Part shown: positions 1 through 7,469 of the stretch, piece after piece | Numbering within the stretch: the first letter of the stretch is position 1 | Layout of the letters: the number at the start of each line of letters is the position of its first letter | From: UMGS1590 sp900552455 | GTDB taxonomy: Bacteria > Bacillota > Peptococcia > Peptococcales > Peptococcaceae | DNA: 64,000 nucleotides | Reading direction: 5' to 3' | Assembly (NCBI GenBank): GCA_963931105.1 | Contig: OZ007004.1 | Coordinates: forward strand, 1 to 64,000 | Notes under the pieces: model-generated | The model's input: only the letters and a program-made list of their open reading frames with translations | Databases searched by the model: none | Told to the model about the DNA's origin: nothing | Made by a program: the position numbers and the translations under genes

Positions 1-29
1 ACCTCCTTCAATGAATTTACTGTTAAATA

Positions 30-71
30 TTCGTGCAAAGTATTGTTTTCTTCGTGCAAATGGCATATACT
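30..71 (+). promoter_or_regulatory. Promoter with paired direct-repeat operator of the relB-yafQ-like operon
   Basis: A -35 TTGTTT (43-48) and -10 TATACT (66-71) are 17 bp apart and lie just before the antitoxin gene. Two identical 10-bp repeats, TTCGTGCAAA, occur at 30-39 and 51-60, exactly 21 bp (two helical turns) apart and bracketing the -35 box. That geometry suits an autorepressing RelB-type antitoxin dimer pair; the binding role is inferred. Confidence 0.55.
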
Positions 72-100
72 AAAAGTACCAGCAGAAAGGGGTTGATGAT

Positions 101-379
101 ATGGCTGGAAATACCACAAACATCAGTATCCGCATGGACGCGGATTTGAAGGCACAGGCCGACGCCCTGTTTGCGGAACTCGGCATGAATTTATCCACGG
201 CGTTCAACATCTTCGTGCGCCAGTCGCTTCGTGAGGGCGGCATTCCCTTTGAGGTGAAGCTGGAACAGCCCAACAAGGAAACGATTGCTGCCATGCTGGA
301 AGCGGAAAGGATTGCAAAAGACCCGTCTGTAAAGGGATACAATGACCTTGACGAGTTGTTTGCCGACCTGAAAAAATGA
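101..379 (+). CDS. RelB/DinJ-family antitoxin
   Basis: This 92-residue protein has the N-terminal ribbon-helix-helix region typical of RelB/DinJ (NTTNISIRMDADLKAQA, then LFAELGMNLSTAFNIFVRQ). Family knowledge says this part binds operator DNA, and the acidic C-terminal tail (DLDELFADLKK) would wrap and neutralise the toxin. The start is supported by an AAAGGGG ribosome site about 10 bases upstream. The stop overlaps the start of the downstream toxin gene by 4 bases (ATGA), so the two are translationally coupled. As part of a mobilizable element it probably stabilises that element. Confidence 0.88.
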   Translation: MAGNTTNISIRMDADLKAQADALFAELGMNLSTAFNIFVRQSLREGGIPFEVKLEQPNKETIAAMLEAERIAKDPSVKGYNDLDELFADLKK

Positions 380-666
380 GGAAAACAAAGTACACCGTCA
401 AGTACACGACCGCTTTCAAAAAGGACTACAAGCGGGCAATCAAGCGCGGCCTGAAAATCGAATTGCTGGAAAAGGTCGTGGCGCTGCTGTCGATGGGCGA
501 ACCGCTGCCGGATAAAAACCGCGATCACGATTTGTCCGGCGATTGGGTGGGCCATCGGGAATGTCACATTCTCCCGGACTGGCTGCTCATTTACCGTATC
601 GAGGATGATGTGCTGGTGCTGACGCTTGCCCGCACCGGGTCGCACAGCGACTTGTTCGGCAAATAA
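376..666 (+). CDS. YafQ/RelE-family mRNA interferase toxin
   Basis: The product is a 96-residue basic protein of the RelE/ParE fold, closest in features to YafQ: TTAFKKDYKRAIKRG at the N-terminus, the central DHDLSGDW...RECHI stretch, and the C-terminal LTLARTGSHSDLFGK. In YafQ the equivalent C-terminal histidine and phenylalanine serve ribosome-dependent mRNA cleavage; here H and F are present in GSHSDLFG. It overlaps the antitoxin gene by 4 bases and is followed by a strong terminator, so the pair forms a closed bicistronic unit. Full length for the family, no sign of decay. Confidence 0.88.
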   Translation: MRKTKYTVKYTTAFKKDYKRAIKRGLKIELLEKVVALLSMGEPLPDKNRDHDLSGDWVGHRECHILPDWLLIYRIEDDVLVLTLARTGSHSDLFGK

Positions 667-674
667 ACCATCTG

Positions 675-707
675 CCGCCGTATGGGGAAACCTGTACGGC
701 GGTTTTT
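675..707 (+). terminator. Rho-independent terminator of the RelB/YafQ operon
   Basis: Perfect 8-bp arms CCGCCGTA (675-682) and TACGGCGG (695-702) are followed by five T residues, 8 bases after the toxin stop codon. Confidence 0.85.
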
Positions 708-772
708 CTGTGTGCAAAAGGGTGTCGTGAAACGCGACGCACCTGAAAGGGGTCGGCAAAGCGCCGTACCCT

Positions 773-2218
773 TTACCGCTCCGGCCCCCGGTCGCGGGGC
801 TTGTCCCGTTCCTGCCGGGCCAGTTGGTCGGCGGCCTTGCGGAGCCGTTCCACAGCTTTTAGCTCCTCCCGCATAGCTTTCATGTCGATGCTGTCCACCT
901 GTTTCTGGGCGGTCAACAGGTCGATCTCACGCCGCCATTCCTTCGGGGTGATTTCCTCGCCGCTGGCTTTCAGTTCTTTCAGATACCGGGCCGCCGCGTC
1001 ATAGAGGATCAGTTCCCGGCTGTGGCGCTGCTCGAACAGTTCCCGCTTCTCCGGCTTTACCCTGGCAAGCTGCTTATGGACAGCCTTGTACTCGTTGTAC
1101 TGCGCCCACATCTCCCCGCGCTCAGTGAGAACAGCGATCCGGCGCTCGGCCTTGACGATCTCTCGCCGCAGGTCATAGTAGCGGGTGTTCATATCGGAAA
1201 TTTTTTCATGGAGCTGCTGCATGGACTGGATGCCGTTTGCCTGCAAAAAGCTGAACAGGGCGGCGCTCTCCTGCAAAGCCCGGATTTTGCCGGTGCGGGT
1301 GTCGGGCCGCTTGAGTTGCTGTTGGGCCTCCCACAAGTCAACCATGCTGGGCTGCTGACCCTCCGGCTTTTCGGCCTCGGCCTTAGACCAGTTGTAGAGG
1401 CGGGTAATGCGGGCCTTGATTTCTTTCAGCAGCTTGTTGTCAGCGGCGATCTGCCGGTTGACTTCTCCCTTGTCGGTGCGGATGCCGCGCTTCTCCATCT
1501 GGCTGGCCGCTGGCCCCAGGTGGACAGAGGGGATTTTATCAATGCCCCGGCGCTTGTAGCTGCGGTGGTCTACCAGGGCAGGCTGACCGGCGGCCTCCAA
1601 TGCCCGGTTGGTATACGCTGCCCATGCCGCCCGCCAAATCTCCACATTCCCTTTGTCGTTCCAGTCAGTGGTGTCCTCCCGGTGGTTCTTCCAGCCGCCT
1701 TTCCCGTCCGGGATGCGCTGGCCGTTCTCGTCCAGGTCGTATGCTTTGCGGCACTTTGCGCCCCATGCACCGTTTTCTTTTAAGGGCCGGACGGTCAGCA
1801 TGATATGGACATGGGGGTTGCCGGTTCCCTTGTCATGGATGGCGAAGTCGGCGCACATCCCCTTGTCCACGAAGTTGTCCTTCACATAGGCCCGGACAAG
1901 GGCAAGCTGCTGTTCCCTGGATAGTTCGCGGGGCAGGGCCGCCTCGATCTCGCGGGCAAGCTGGCTGTCCCTGGCTTTCTCGATCTGCTCCACACTGTTC
2001 CAAAGGATGGAGCGGTCTGCAAATTCCGGCGGGGCGTGGGCGGGCAGCATGATTTCCGCATGGACAACGCCGCTTTTGCGGGTGTAATCATGGGTCAGGC
2101 CGTCCCATTCATTCGTCAGCTTTGTCCCGCTGCGGTAAGCGGCTGCGGCAACAGCGGAACGGCCCTCGCTGCGCTTGATGATGCTGACGGGGATATGACA
2201 AAAATCTATGGGTGGCAC
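773..2218 (-). CDS. MobA/MobL-family relaxase (MobQ type)
   Basis: The protein nicks oriT and starts transfer of the mobilizable element. The relaxase domain fills the first ~240 residues: the motif SEGRSAVAAAAYRSG near the N-terminus and the metal-binding HUH motif in GNPHVHIMLTVRP. The remainder is charged and helical, with coiled-coil character. The start is uncertain. The recognisable family sequence begins at PPIDFCHIPV; the nearest in-frame GTG (2218) overlaps the AAAGGAGG Shine-Dalgarno, while an ATA codon at 2209 sits at ideal spacing (8 bases) from it. A longer frame from a TTG at 2371 runs through the oriT and is not credible. An oriT-like site lies directly upstream. Confidence 0.9.
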   Translation of the reverse strand: MPPIDFCHIPVSIIKRSEGRSAVAAAAYRSGTKLTNEWDGLTHDYTRKSGVVHAEIMLPAHAPPEFADRSILWNSVEQIEKARDSQLAREIEAALPRELSREQQLALVRAYVKDNFVDKGMCADFAIHDKGTGNPHVHIMLTVRPLKENGAWGAKCRKAYDLDENGQRIPDGKGGWKNHREDTTDWNDKGNVEIWRAAWAAYTNRALEAAGQPALVDHRSYKRRGIDKIPSVHLGPAASQMEKRGIRTDKGEVNRQIAADNKLLKEIKARITRLYNWSKAEAEKPEGQQPSMVDLWEAQQQLKRPDTRTGKIRALQESAALFSFLQANGIQSMQQLHEKISDMNTRYYDLRREIVKAERRIAVLTERGEMWAQYNEYKAVHKQLARVKPEKRELFEQRHSRELILYDAAARYLKELKASGEEITPKEWRREIDLLTAQKQVDSIDMKAMREELKAVERLRKAADQLARQERDKPRDRGPER

Positions 2219-2360
2219 CTCCTTTCGGTGAGGGATATTCAGGCCGCAGGGGACGGGACAGCCGCTTGCGGATGTTCCGTGACCTGTGGCGCACAAGGGG
2301 TTTGGGGAGTGTAGCTCCCCATCGCGCTCGGAGAGCGCAACAGCCCCCGGCAGGGCGCAC

Positions 2361-2403
2361 GACACCGGCAACGGTGTATAAGTGCGCCCTTGTAAACAAG
2401 GGA
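2361..2403. other. Probable origin of transfer (oriT) with RSF1010-like nick region
   Basis: On the plus strand an inverted repeat ACACCG-GCAA-CGGTGT (2362-2377) is followed at once by TAAGTGCGCCCT (2379-2390). This matches the known layout and the nick-region core (TAAGTGCGCCCT) of RSF1010-type MobQ origins, and it sits just upstream of the MobA/MobL relaxase gene. A second palindrome, CCCTTGT-AA-ACAAGGG (2388-2403), abuts it. The function is inferred from motif and context. Confidence 0.75.
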
Positions 2404-2404
2404 C

Positions 2405-2701
2405 TTACGGCTTGTCCCCGGATTTCGGCAGTTTTACGGCCAGTTCCGCCGCCCCCGGAAGATGGGACAGGGCAATCAGGAACGCCTTGACCTCTACGCC
2501 GGGAAGGTCGGGGGCCAGAGGGAAAATGCCCTCCAAAATAGCCCCGCGTTCAATCAGGCGGCGGGTGCGGGCCTTGCGTTCCTCATTGCGCTGCTTGTTC
2601 TCCAAAATCTTCTGGCGGTTCTCAAGCTGCCGGATTTCCTTCAGGACTTCTTCGCGCTCGTCTTTTTTCTGTTTCGCTTGGATGGTGCTGTCTTTGTGCA
2701 T
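2405..2701 (-). CDS. DUF3847-type small mobilization-region protein
   Basis: This 98-residue, highly charged protein has a long N-terminal helix (EEVLKEIRQLENRQKILENK) and a short hydrophobic C-terminal part. It resembles the DUF3847 proteins that accompany MobA/MobL relaxases in Bacteroides and Clostridia mobilizable elements; I recognise the family from pattern and position, not from a search. A good AAAGGAG ribosome site precedes ATG 2701, although this start lies 61 bases inside the end of the upstream sigma-like gene. It may be an accessory protein for relaxase action at the adjacent oriT. Confidence 0.65.
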   Translation of the reverse strand: MHKDSTIQAKQKKDEREEVLKEIRQLENRQKILENKQRNEERKARTRRLIERGAILEGIFPLAPDLPGVEVKAFLIALSHLPGAAELAVKLPKSGDKP

Positions 2702-3180
2702 ATCGCTTTCTCCTTTGGCGGCTTCATCCAGCCGCGCTTGATATAATATTTCTGTAACTTGATAATGGCGTTGCGAACCGTGACAATGGCCGCTGATGTC
2801 GTAAAGCCTTCGGCCTCGGCAATCTCCTTAAACTGCTTGCCCTCCCAAAACCGGGCATGAAGGCAGCTTGCCTGCCGGGGCGTCAGGGTGGCAAGGGCCT
2901 CCCGGAGCCGTTCCATCATCAGGGCGCGGGCGGTCTCCTGTTCCCGTTCCGTTTCTTTCTCCATCAGAATATCTTCCGGGGAGATGACCTGTTCCGGGAA
3001 ATGGTGTTCTATGCCGGGTGAAGCGTCCAGAGAGTAACAGTGATAGTGCTGCTTTGCGTCATTGGCGTTCTCTGCGCGGCTTTCCTCCGCAATGGCTTCT
3101 GCAACCTCGTCCGGCACTTCCACAAAGGTGTCCTTCTTGCAAATTGGGTAGTAGTATTTTTTCAGGTTGATGGTTTTCAT
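2641..3180 (-). CDS. Sigma-70 region 4-like regulator, copy 1
   Basis: The 179-residue protein opens with MKTINLKKYYYP and a conserved DTFVEVPDEV segment, then a linker ending in ISPEDILMEKE. Its C-terminal half carries a sigma region 4-type helix-turn-helix (LTPRQASCLHARFWEGKQF, with KEIAEAEG). No region 2 is visible, so it is probably an element-borne transcription regulator and not a full sigma factor. The ATG overlaps the stop of the preceding paralogue (ATGA), implying translational coupling. It is one of four related genes in tandem (2641-4617). Confidence 0.78.
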   Translation of the reverse strand: MKTINLKKYYYPICKKDTFVEVPDEVAEAIAEESRAENANDAKQHYHCYSLDASPGIEHHFPEQVISPEDILMEKETEREQETARALMMERLREALATLTPRQASCLHARFWEGKQFKEIAEAEGFTTSAAIVTVRNAIIKLQKYYIKRGWMKPPKEKAICTKTAPSKRNRKKTSAKKS

Positions 3181-3638
3181 AGGCCGCTTGTCCATTTCCG
3201 GCGTATGAAGTACCGGCGCAGCCGCCGAAGCGCCGCATGGATGGACTTCCCAGCCTGGGATGGGGTAATGCCCTCCATTGCGGCAATGTCCTTCACTTTC
3301 ATCCCCAGCATATACCGGGCATGGACGCGGCGGGCCTGCGTTGGGGTCAGAGAGGAAATGGCCTCATAGAGCCGCCGAAGCAGTTCAGCATATTCGGCCT
3401 GCGCCTCCTTTTCCATCAGGCAATCCTCCGGCGATGGCTGCGCCCAGCCGATGGCGGCGTTCTCAATCCCATCATCGCAGTCAAGGGAGTAAAACGCCTT
3501 GTAGCGGTACATCTTGCGTTCCCTAGCGGCCTCGGCCCGCTTGTCCAGCAGGAACGCTTCAACGATTTCATCCGACACCTCCACAAAGGTGTCCTCGGTG
3601 CAGAACGGGTAATATTGCTTGAGGTTGATCGTCTGCAT
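3177..3638 (-). CDS. Sigma-70 region 4-like regulator, copy 2
   Basis: A 153-residue paralogue of its neighbours: MQTINLKQYYPFCTEDTFVEV at the start, SPEDCLMEKE in the middle and a C-terminal helix-turn-helix (SLTPTQARRVHARYML, VKDIAAMEGI). The ATG at 3638 was preferred to an upstream in-frame ATG because conserved homology starts there and the longer form would overlap the end of copy 3. Only a weak purine-rich ribosome site is visible, so translation may depend on coupling to copy 3, whose stop is 10 bases upstream. Confidence 0.75.
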   Translation of the reverse strand: MQTINLKQYYPFCTEDTFVEVSDEIVEAFLLDKRAEAARERKMYRYKAFYSLDCDDGIENAAIGWAQPSPEDCLMEKEAQAEYAELLRRLYEAISSLTPTQARRVHARYMLGMKVKDIAAMEGITPSQAGKSIHAALRRLRRYFIRRKWTSGL

Positions 3639-3648
3639 AGGCCCGCCC

Positions 3649-4101
3649 TCACTCTGCCGGGAAAAGGCAGTCATAGCAGCGGCGCATATTCCGCAGGCCC
3701 CGCCGAATGGCAACGCTGACCTTGCTGCTGTCTACGCCCTCCCTCCGGGAGATTTCCGGCTGGCTGATACCGGCGATGTAGTAGGCCCGGACGCGGCGGG
3801 CTTGTGTGGGGGTAGCATGGGCCAGAGCCTCCGGCAAGGCGGCCAGCAGCCGCAGATGGGCGGCCCGTTCCTCGCGCTCCAAAAGGATTTCCTCCGGCGA
3901 TCTGCCGTGTTCCAGCGCATAGTTCTCCGTCCAACTATATGCGTCCAGAGAGTACCAGGCGCGGTGGTAGACCTTCCGGCGCTCATAGTTGTTCATCTCG
4001 CGCTGGGCTTGCCGCATGACCTCCCAAACTTCATCGCTGACCTCCACAAACTCGTCATGCCGGTAGTGGGGATAAATCCACCGCAGATTGATTGTTTTCA
4101 T
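3649..4101 (-). CDS. Sigma-70 region 4-like regulator, copy 3
   Basis: This 150-residue protein has the family's opening (MKTINLRWIYPHYRHDEFVEV), the SPEEILLERE linker and a C-terminal DNA-binding half (ATPTQARRVRAYYIAGISQPEISRREG is split here into the turn around ISQPEIS and its flanks). It has a strong AGGAGG ribosome site before ATG 4101 and is the first gene of a three-gene coupled run (copies 3, 2, 1). The target promoters are unknown; nearby relaxase and mobilization genes are the obvious candidates. Confidence 0.76.
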   Translation of the reverse strand: MKTINLRWIYPHYRHDEFVEVSDEVWEVMRQAQREMNNYERRKVYHRAWYSLDAYSWTENYALEHGRSPEEILLEREERAAHLRLLAALPEALAHATPTQARRVRAYYIAGISQPEISRREGVDSSKVSVAIRRGLRNMRRCYDCLFPAE

Positions 4102-4203
4102 AGGCTTACCTCCTGAAAATGGGAGAGGCGGGCAGCTTGTCCGCTGTCCGCCTCCCGCTGGGATAAGGGAAACATCCCTTTCACTTGGTAGCCCGAAAAC
4201 AGG

Positions 4204-4617
4204 TCATTCGTGGGGGCTGTTTTCAAAAAAATCTTTGAAAATTTTTCTGACCGCGATAATGGAGTCCCGGACAGAATACTTTGAGCAGCCGCAAATCGTT
4301 CCAATCTCCGCGTAACTCAAACCTTCCAGGGCATAGAGCAGGAAGCGGCGGCGCTGGGCCTCGGTGCAGGTGTCCAGGACGGCCATCAGCTCGCCCAGCG
4401 TTTCCATGCGGCAAAGGTATTCCTCCGGCGTTTCGCCATAGATACCCACGCCCTCGGTGGCAACTATGTATTCGTCAAACTCCCGGCCATCCCAATGCCG
4501 CCGCTGCTCATGGGACAGGTTCTCGGTTTTGTGGTCGGCCCGGTCAAGAAATTCATAGACTTCCAGCGTGACCTCCACGGTCACAGCTTGTCTGTTGTAA
4601 TGGATGGTGACTTCCAT
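4204..4617 (-). CDS. Sigma-70 region 4-like regulator, copy 4 (divergent)
   Basis: This 137-residue protein shares the architecture of the three genes after it but is the most diverged. Its N-terminus is MEVTIHYNRQAVTVEV, the linker reads GETPEEYLCRMET, and the C-terminal region (CTEAQRRRFLLYALEGLSYAEIG, best seen in the core LSYAEIGTICGCSKYSV) is a region 4-like helix-turn-helix. A ribosome site GGAGG lies about 9 bases upstream, directly beside a 12-bp inverted repeat that could fold in the leader or bind a regulator. It starts the regulatory cluster of the mobilizable element. Confidence 0.74.
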   Translation of the reverse strand: MEVTIHYNRQAVTVEVTLEVYEFLDRADHKTENLSHEQRRHWDGREFDEYIVATEGVGIYGETPEEYLCRMETLGELMAVLDTCTEAQRRRFLLYALEGLSYAEIGTICGCSKYSVRDSIIAVRKIFKDFFENSPHE

Positions 4618-4629
4618 CTGCCTTTCCTC

Positions 4630-4660
4630 CGTTCAGATTTTTTGCGGGAAAATCTGAACG
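4630..4660 (-). promoter_or_regulatory. Perfect 12-bp inverted repeat in the leader of the sigma-like cluster
   Basis: CGTTCAGATTTT (4630-4641) and AAAATCTGAACG (4649-4660) are exact inverted copies around a 7-base centre, ending close to the ribosome site of the gene at 4617. It could be an operator or a leader hairpin. It lacks a terminator-like GC stem. Confidence 0.5.
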
Positions 4661-4785
4661 GGGCGGCGGGGAGCGGCACCGGGGGCAAGGTTCGGGCCAT
4701 GTTGACCCGATGTTCTGGCCCCATAGGTATGAAAAAACGCCCGGACAGCAAGAAGCTATTCGAGCGCAAAAACTCCAATATTCAC

Positions 4786-4899
4786 TTACAGAATGACAAT
4801 TTTCGCACCGGCTGCCAGACGGGGCCTGTTCGGTGGCTGGGCTTTTTTTGACGATAGTGCAAATATCGTCTGAATTTGTCGGCGGTCAGTGTGCTTCAT
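4786..4899 (-). CDS. Possible 37-residue basic peptide
   Basis: A short frame starts at ATG 4899 with a GGAGG ribosome site 9 bases upstream, begins MKHTDRRQIQTIF and contains KKAQPPNRPRLAAG. It is basic and proline-containing and has no recognised domain. It lies in the otherwise gene-free stretch 4618-5145 between the sigma-like cluster and the transporter cargo. The ribosome site and basic composition support it, but the length is too short to be sure. Confidence 0.4.
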   Translation of the reverse strand: MKHTDRRQIQTIFALSSKKAQPPNRPRLAAGAKIVIL

Positions 4900-5021
4900 G
4901 GCGGCTCCCTCCTAAAGCCGCCGCTACATTCAGTACAGGGTCGTCATTCTCATAAGGGCAGAAAGAACGGCGGCCTTGATTTTCTCAAAGCCGCCGCAGG
5001 TGTGTTTAAGGCATGGCGATT

Positions 5022-5066
5022 ACCTGCTGGACGACGGCTTTTTTTCTTTGCCGTCGTCCGGCAGGT
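5022..5066. other. Long hairpin downstream of the transporter/lipoprotein operon
   Basis: Arms of 17 bp (5022-5038 and 5050-5066) pair with a single mismatch around a T-rich 11-base loop. It lies between the lipoprotein stop (5146) and the small peptide frame. No T tract follows the stem in either direction, so it is not a standard terminator; it may protect the 3' end of the message. The rest of 4618-5145 holds GC-rich repeated CCGCCG tracts but no other clear feature. Confidence 0.45.
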
Positions 5067-5145
5067 TATTAAACTATTATGCTTCTTTGTTTCAGTCCAA
5101 AATTACAAACTACGGTTAGTGAATAAACTGCCTGATTATCTATCG

Positions 5146-5553
5146 TTATCGTGTTAATACTTCTACTGCAACGTCACCTTTGGTTTCGGGATCAATGGTA
5201 ATTGTAAAGTACGCTGTTTCAGTCGTATTTGCAGGAATGTTTATTTTATCGTTACATGGAGCAGAAGAATTGACGATATACATTTTTTCTTCCGCGTTCT
5301 CATAGGTAAGACCGATCTCTATTGTTCCGCTTTCGCAAGCTGCGTCTACTTTGAATTGATAATCCGTATCTGCCTCAAGCGTAATCACCTTTTCGTACTC
5401 GCTATATTCTTCCTCATATTCTTCGGGGAAAAAGTGATACTCAAAACTTTGCAGAGAAGTAAACTCGTCTGGATCGCTGTCATTGCAAGCTGTAAGAGCA
5501 AAGGCAAAGCAAATAGCAAATAAACAAACCGCGATTTTTTTATATTGTTTCAT
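5146..5553 (-). CDS. Small lipoprotein linked to an ABC transporter
   Basis: The protein is ~135 residues, with a lipoprotein signal: basic start, hydrophobic stretch and an LTAC lipobox (Cys about residue 23). The mature part is acidic (PEEYEEEYSEYEK) and looks like a single beta-rich domain, with no family recognised. It starts inside the end of the ATPase gene (overlap about 14 bases) and is the last gene of the four-gene transporter operon, so it is probably an extracytoplasmic partner of the FtsX-type transporter. ATG 5553 follows a GGGAGG site; a GTG one codon earlier is also possible. Confidence 0.7.
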   Translation of the reverse strand: MKQYKKIAVCLFAICFAFALTACNDSDPDEFTSLQSFEYHFFPEEYEEEYSEYEKVITLEADTDYQFKVDAACESGTIEIGLTYENAEEKMYIVNSSAPCNDKINIPANTTETAYFTITIDPETKGDVAVEVLTR

Positions 5554-6220
5554 CACTTAAAATCCTCCCGTCTTGAATGGTAATTAGTCTTTTCGCGTAG
5601 GACGCAACATTTTTATCGTGTGTGATAAGAATGATCGTCTTTCCCATATTGTTTAAGTCTGAAAATACCCGCATAATTTCATTTCCCGTCTTGCTGTCTA
5701 ATGCGCCTGTTGGCTCGTCCGCAAGTATTGTTTCGGCTCCGCATACAATCGCCCTTGCGATTGCTACTCGTTGCTTCTGACCGCCGGATATATTCGACGG
5801 TTTCTTTTTGGCTAAATTAGATATGCCTACAAGTTCCAATGCAGATAAGACCCTTTTCTTTCGTTCAGCTTTTGATAGCGGCTGCTTTATCAATGGGATT
5901 TCTACATTTTCCAATACGGTATAATCCCCGATAAGGGCAAAGTTTTGAAAGACAAATGATATTTTTTTGCCGCGAATGGAAGATAAGCGTTTTTCCTTTG
6001 CACCCCCTAAATCTTCGTTATCAAGCAAATATGTACCACTGGTAGGAACGTCCATGCAGCCTATAATGTTCAATAATGTTGTCTTGCCGGAGCCTGAAGC
6101 CCCCATTATCGCTACAAACTCACCAGTGCCTATTTTTAAGCTGATATTTTTCAAAGCCGGAGTAATAATTTCATCACTCCTGTATTCTTTTGTTATGTCT
6201 TTTAATTCAATCGTTGTCAT
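5540..6220 (-). CDS. ABC transporter ATP-binding protein (MacB/LolD/FtsE-like)
   Basis: At 226 residues it is a complete nucleotide-binding domain: Walker A GASGSGKTT at ~40-48, signature SGGQKQRVAIARA, Walker B ILADEPTGALD, and H-loop LITHD. The DEPTGALD form and the size place it with the MacB/LolD/FtsE group, which serve FtsX-type permeases in mechanotransmission or antimicrobial-peptide resistance. Both permease genes lie directly upstream and the permease at 6207 overlaps it by 14 bases. The gene is AT-rich compared with the GC-rich mobilization genes around it. Confidence 0.92.
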   Translation of the reverse strand: MTTIELKDITKEYRSDEIITPALKNISLKIGTGEFVAIMGASGSGKTTLLNIIGCMDVPTSGTYLLDNEDLGGAKEKRLSSIRGKKISFVFQNFALIGDYTVLENVEIPLIKQPLSKAERKKRVLSALELVGISNLAKKKPSNISGGQKQRVAIARAIVCGAETILADEPTGALDSKTGNEIMRVFSDLNNMGKTIILITHDKNVASYAKRLITIQDGRILSDETI

Positions 6221-7469
6221 TTGTATCTCCTCCTATCAACTCGCAAGGCTGATACTTCAATAATTTTGTTATAGGAATTAACGCTGCAATTCCCGTCAAA
6301 ATAAAAGTAAGTACAATACAGATTGGAAGCGTGTATCTGATATGCGCTGTTAGCAAAACAGTTTTGAATAGATCTGTACTTCGAGCAAACTCTATCCATT
6401 TCATTCCCCAAGCAAAAATACCCGAACAGAAAATGATGATGAATATTTCAATAGCTATTTCAGCCGCTATATCGGAGAGAGTAAAGCCGTTTGCAATCCA
6501 AATGCCATATTGTTTTTTCTTCAATAAAGCATTGGTAGTAAATACTGCAACAACGGAACTAATTGCCATAATAGAAATAAAAATCGCAAGTATCATTTGC
6601 CGTATAGTAAATGTTGCTGTTTCTGACTGATATACTTTATATTCGTCCGATAAAAGCATAGCCGACACTTCAAATCCATGTTGTAACGGATATGTAGAAA
6701 TCTGCTCTTTAAGAAAATTTATATCCGCACTATCGGAAAGGAGTATATAGGTGTTATGCAAAGAAGAAAGCTGCGTCATAATATCATTACGGCTTTGCTC
6801 CGTAAAAGGAGCAATAAACCAGCCTTTTAATGAAATCAAGGGAAAGCGGATTAAATCATCTTCTTCAACCCATTTTGCACCTGTGGGAATATACCCAACA
6901 ATTTCGTACTGATCTCCTGTGCGCTCATCGGTAAGTATCTGCCCCTCTGATAAAATGTCCTTGAATATTTCGCTTACATAGAGAGGAAGCAAACCGCTTG
7001 TAGTAGTTGCATATTCTGTAATGCCGCCTTTGACAAATGACAACATTTCTTCGTCGATACTCAATAGCTGTGATATTCCCGGATAATTTTCGTATTTTTG
7101 ACCTTTTAATAACTCACCATTGATTGCTCTATATTCGTCCATGTTTTCGAGTTCGGAAAAATACATACCTGTTGCGTCAAACTGGCCTACTGCTTGTACG
7201 CCCGGAAGTTCTTTGATATAGTCAAGATATTGCCGGATCACATTTGCAAACTCCGGGCTTTCTTCTGTATATTGGTAATCCAAGTGCAATACCTGTTCCA
7301 TGTCAACGCCTATATTGCTTTCAAATATTTTTTGCTGATAAGCTGCGCTGGTCGCATTTGTGATAGCAGATAGAACCGTCTGCATAGCAATAACACATAC
7401 AAGTAATATCAATATTGAAAAAAACTTCTTTTTTCTAATTTCCTTGATAGATAATCTTAAAAGTTTCAT
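6207..7469 (-). CDS. FtsX-type ABC transporter permease, large subunit
   Basis: This 420-residue membrane protein has one N-terminal membrane segment (FFSILILLVCVIAMQTVL), a large extracytoplasmic domain of ~230 residues, then three C-terminal membrane segments (~285-310, 330-355, 380-405) of the FtsX fold. That is the MacB-like half-transporter layout. It abuts the smaller permease gene (7470) with no gap and overlaps the ATPase gene, so the three are one transporter. The substrate cannot be read from the sequence; peptide antibiotic sensing or efflux is a reasonable guess. Confidence 0.85.
   Translation of the reverse strand: MKLLRLSIKEIRKKKFFSILILLVCVIAMQTVLSAITNATSAAYQQKIFESNIGVDMEQVLHLDYQYTEESPEFANVIRQYLDYIKELPGVQAVGQFDATGMYFSELENMDEYRAINGELLKGQKYENYPGISQLLSIDEEMLSFVKGGITEYATTTSGLLPLYVSEIFKDILSEGQILTDERTGDQYEIVGYIPTGAKWVEEDDLIRFPLISLKGWFIAPFTEQSRNDIMTQLSSLHNTYILLSDSADINFLKEQISTYPLQHGFEVSAMLLSDEYKVYQSETATFTIRQMILAIFISIMAISSVVAVFTTNALLKKKQYGIWIANGFTLSDIAAEIAIEIFIIIFCSGIFAWGMKWIEFARSTDLFKTVLLTAHIRYTLPICIVLTFILTGIAALIPITKLLKYQPCELIGGDTNDND

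Noticed and set aside
2219..2371. N-terminal extension of the relaxase from a TTG at 2371
   Set aside because: It would run through the oriT repeats, has no ribosome site, and its residues do not resemble the family.
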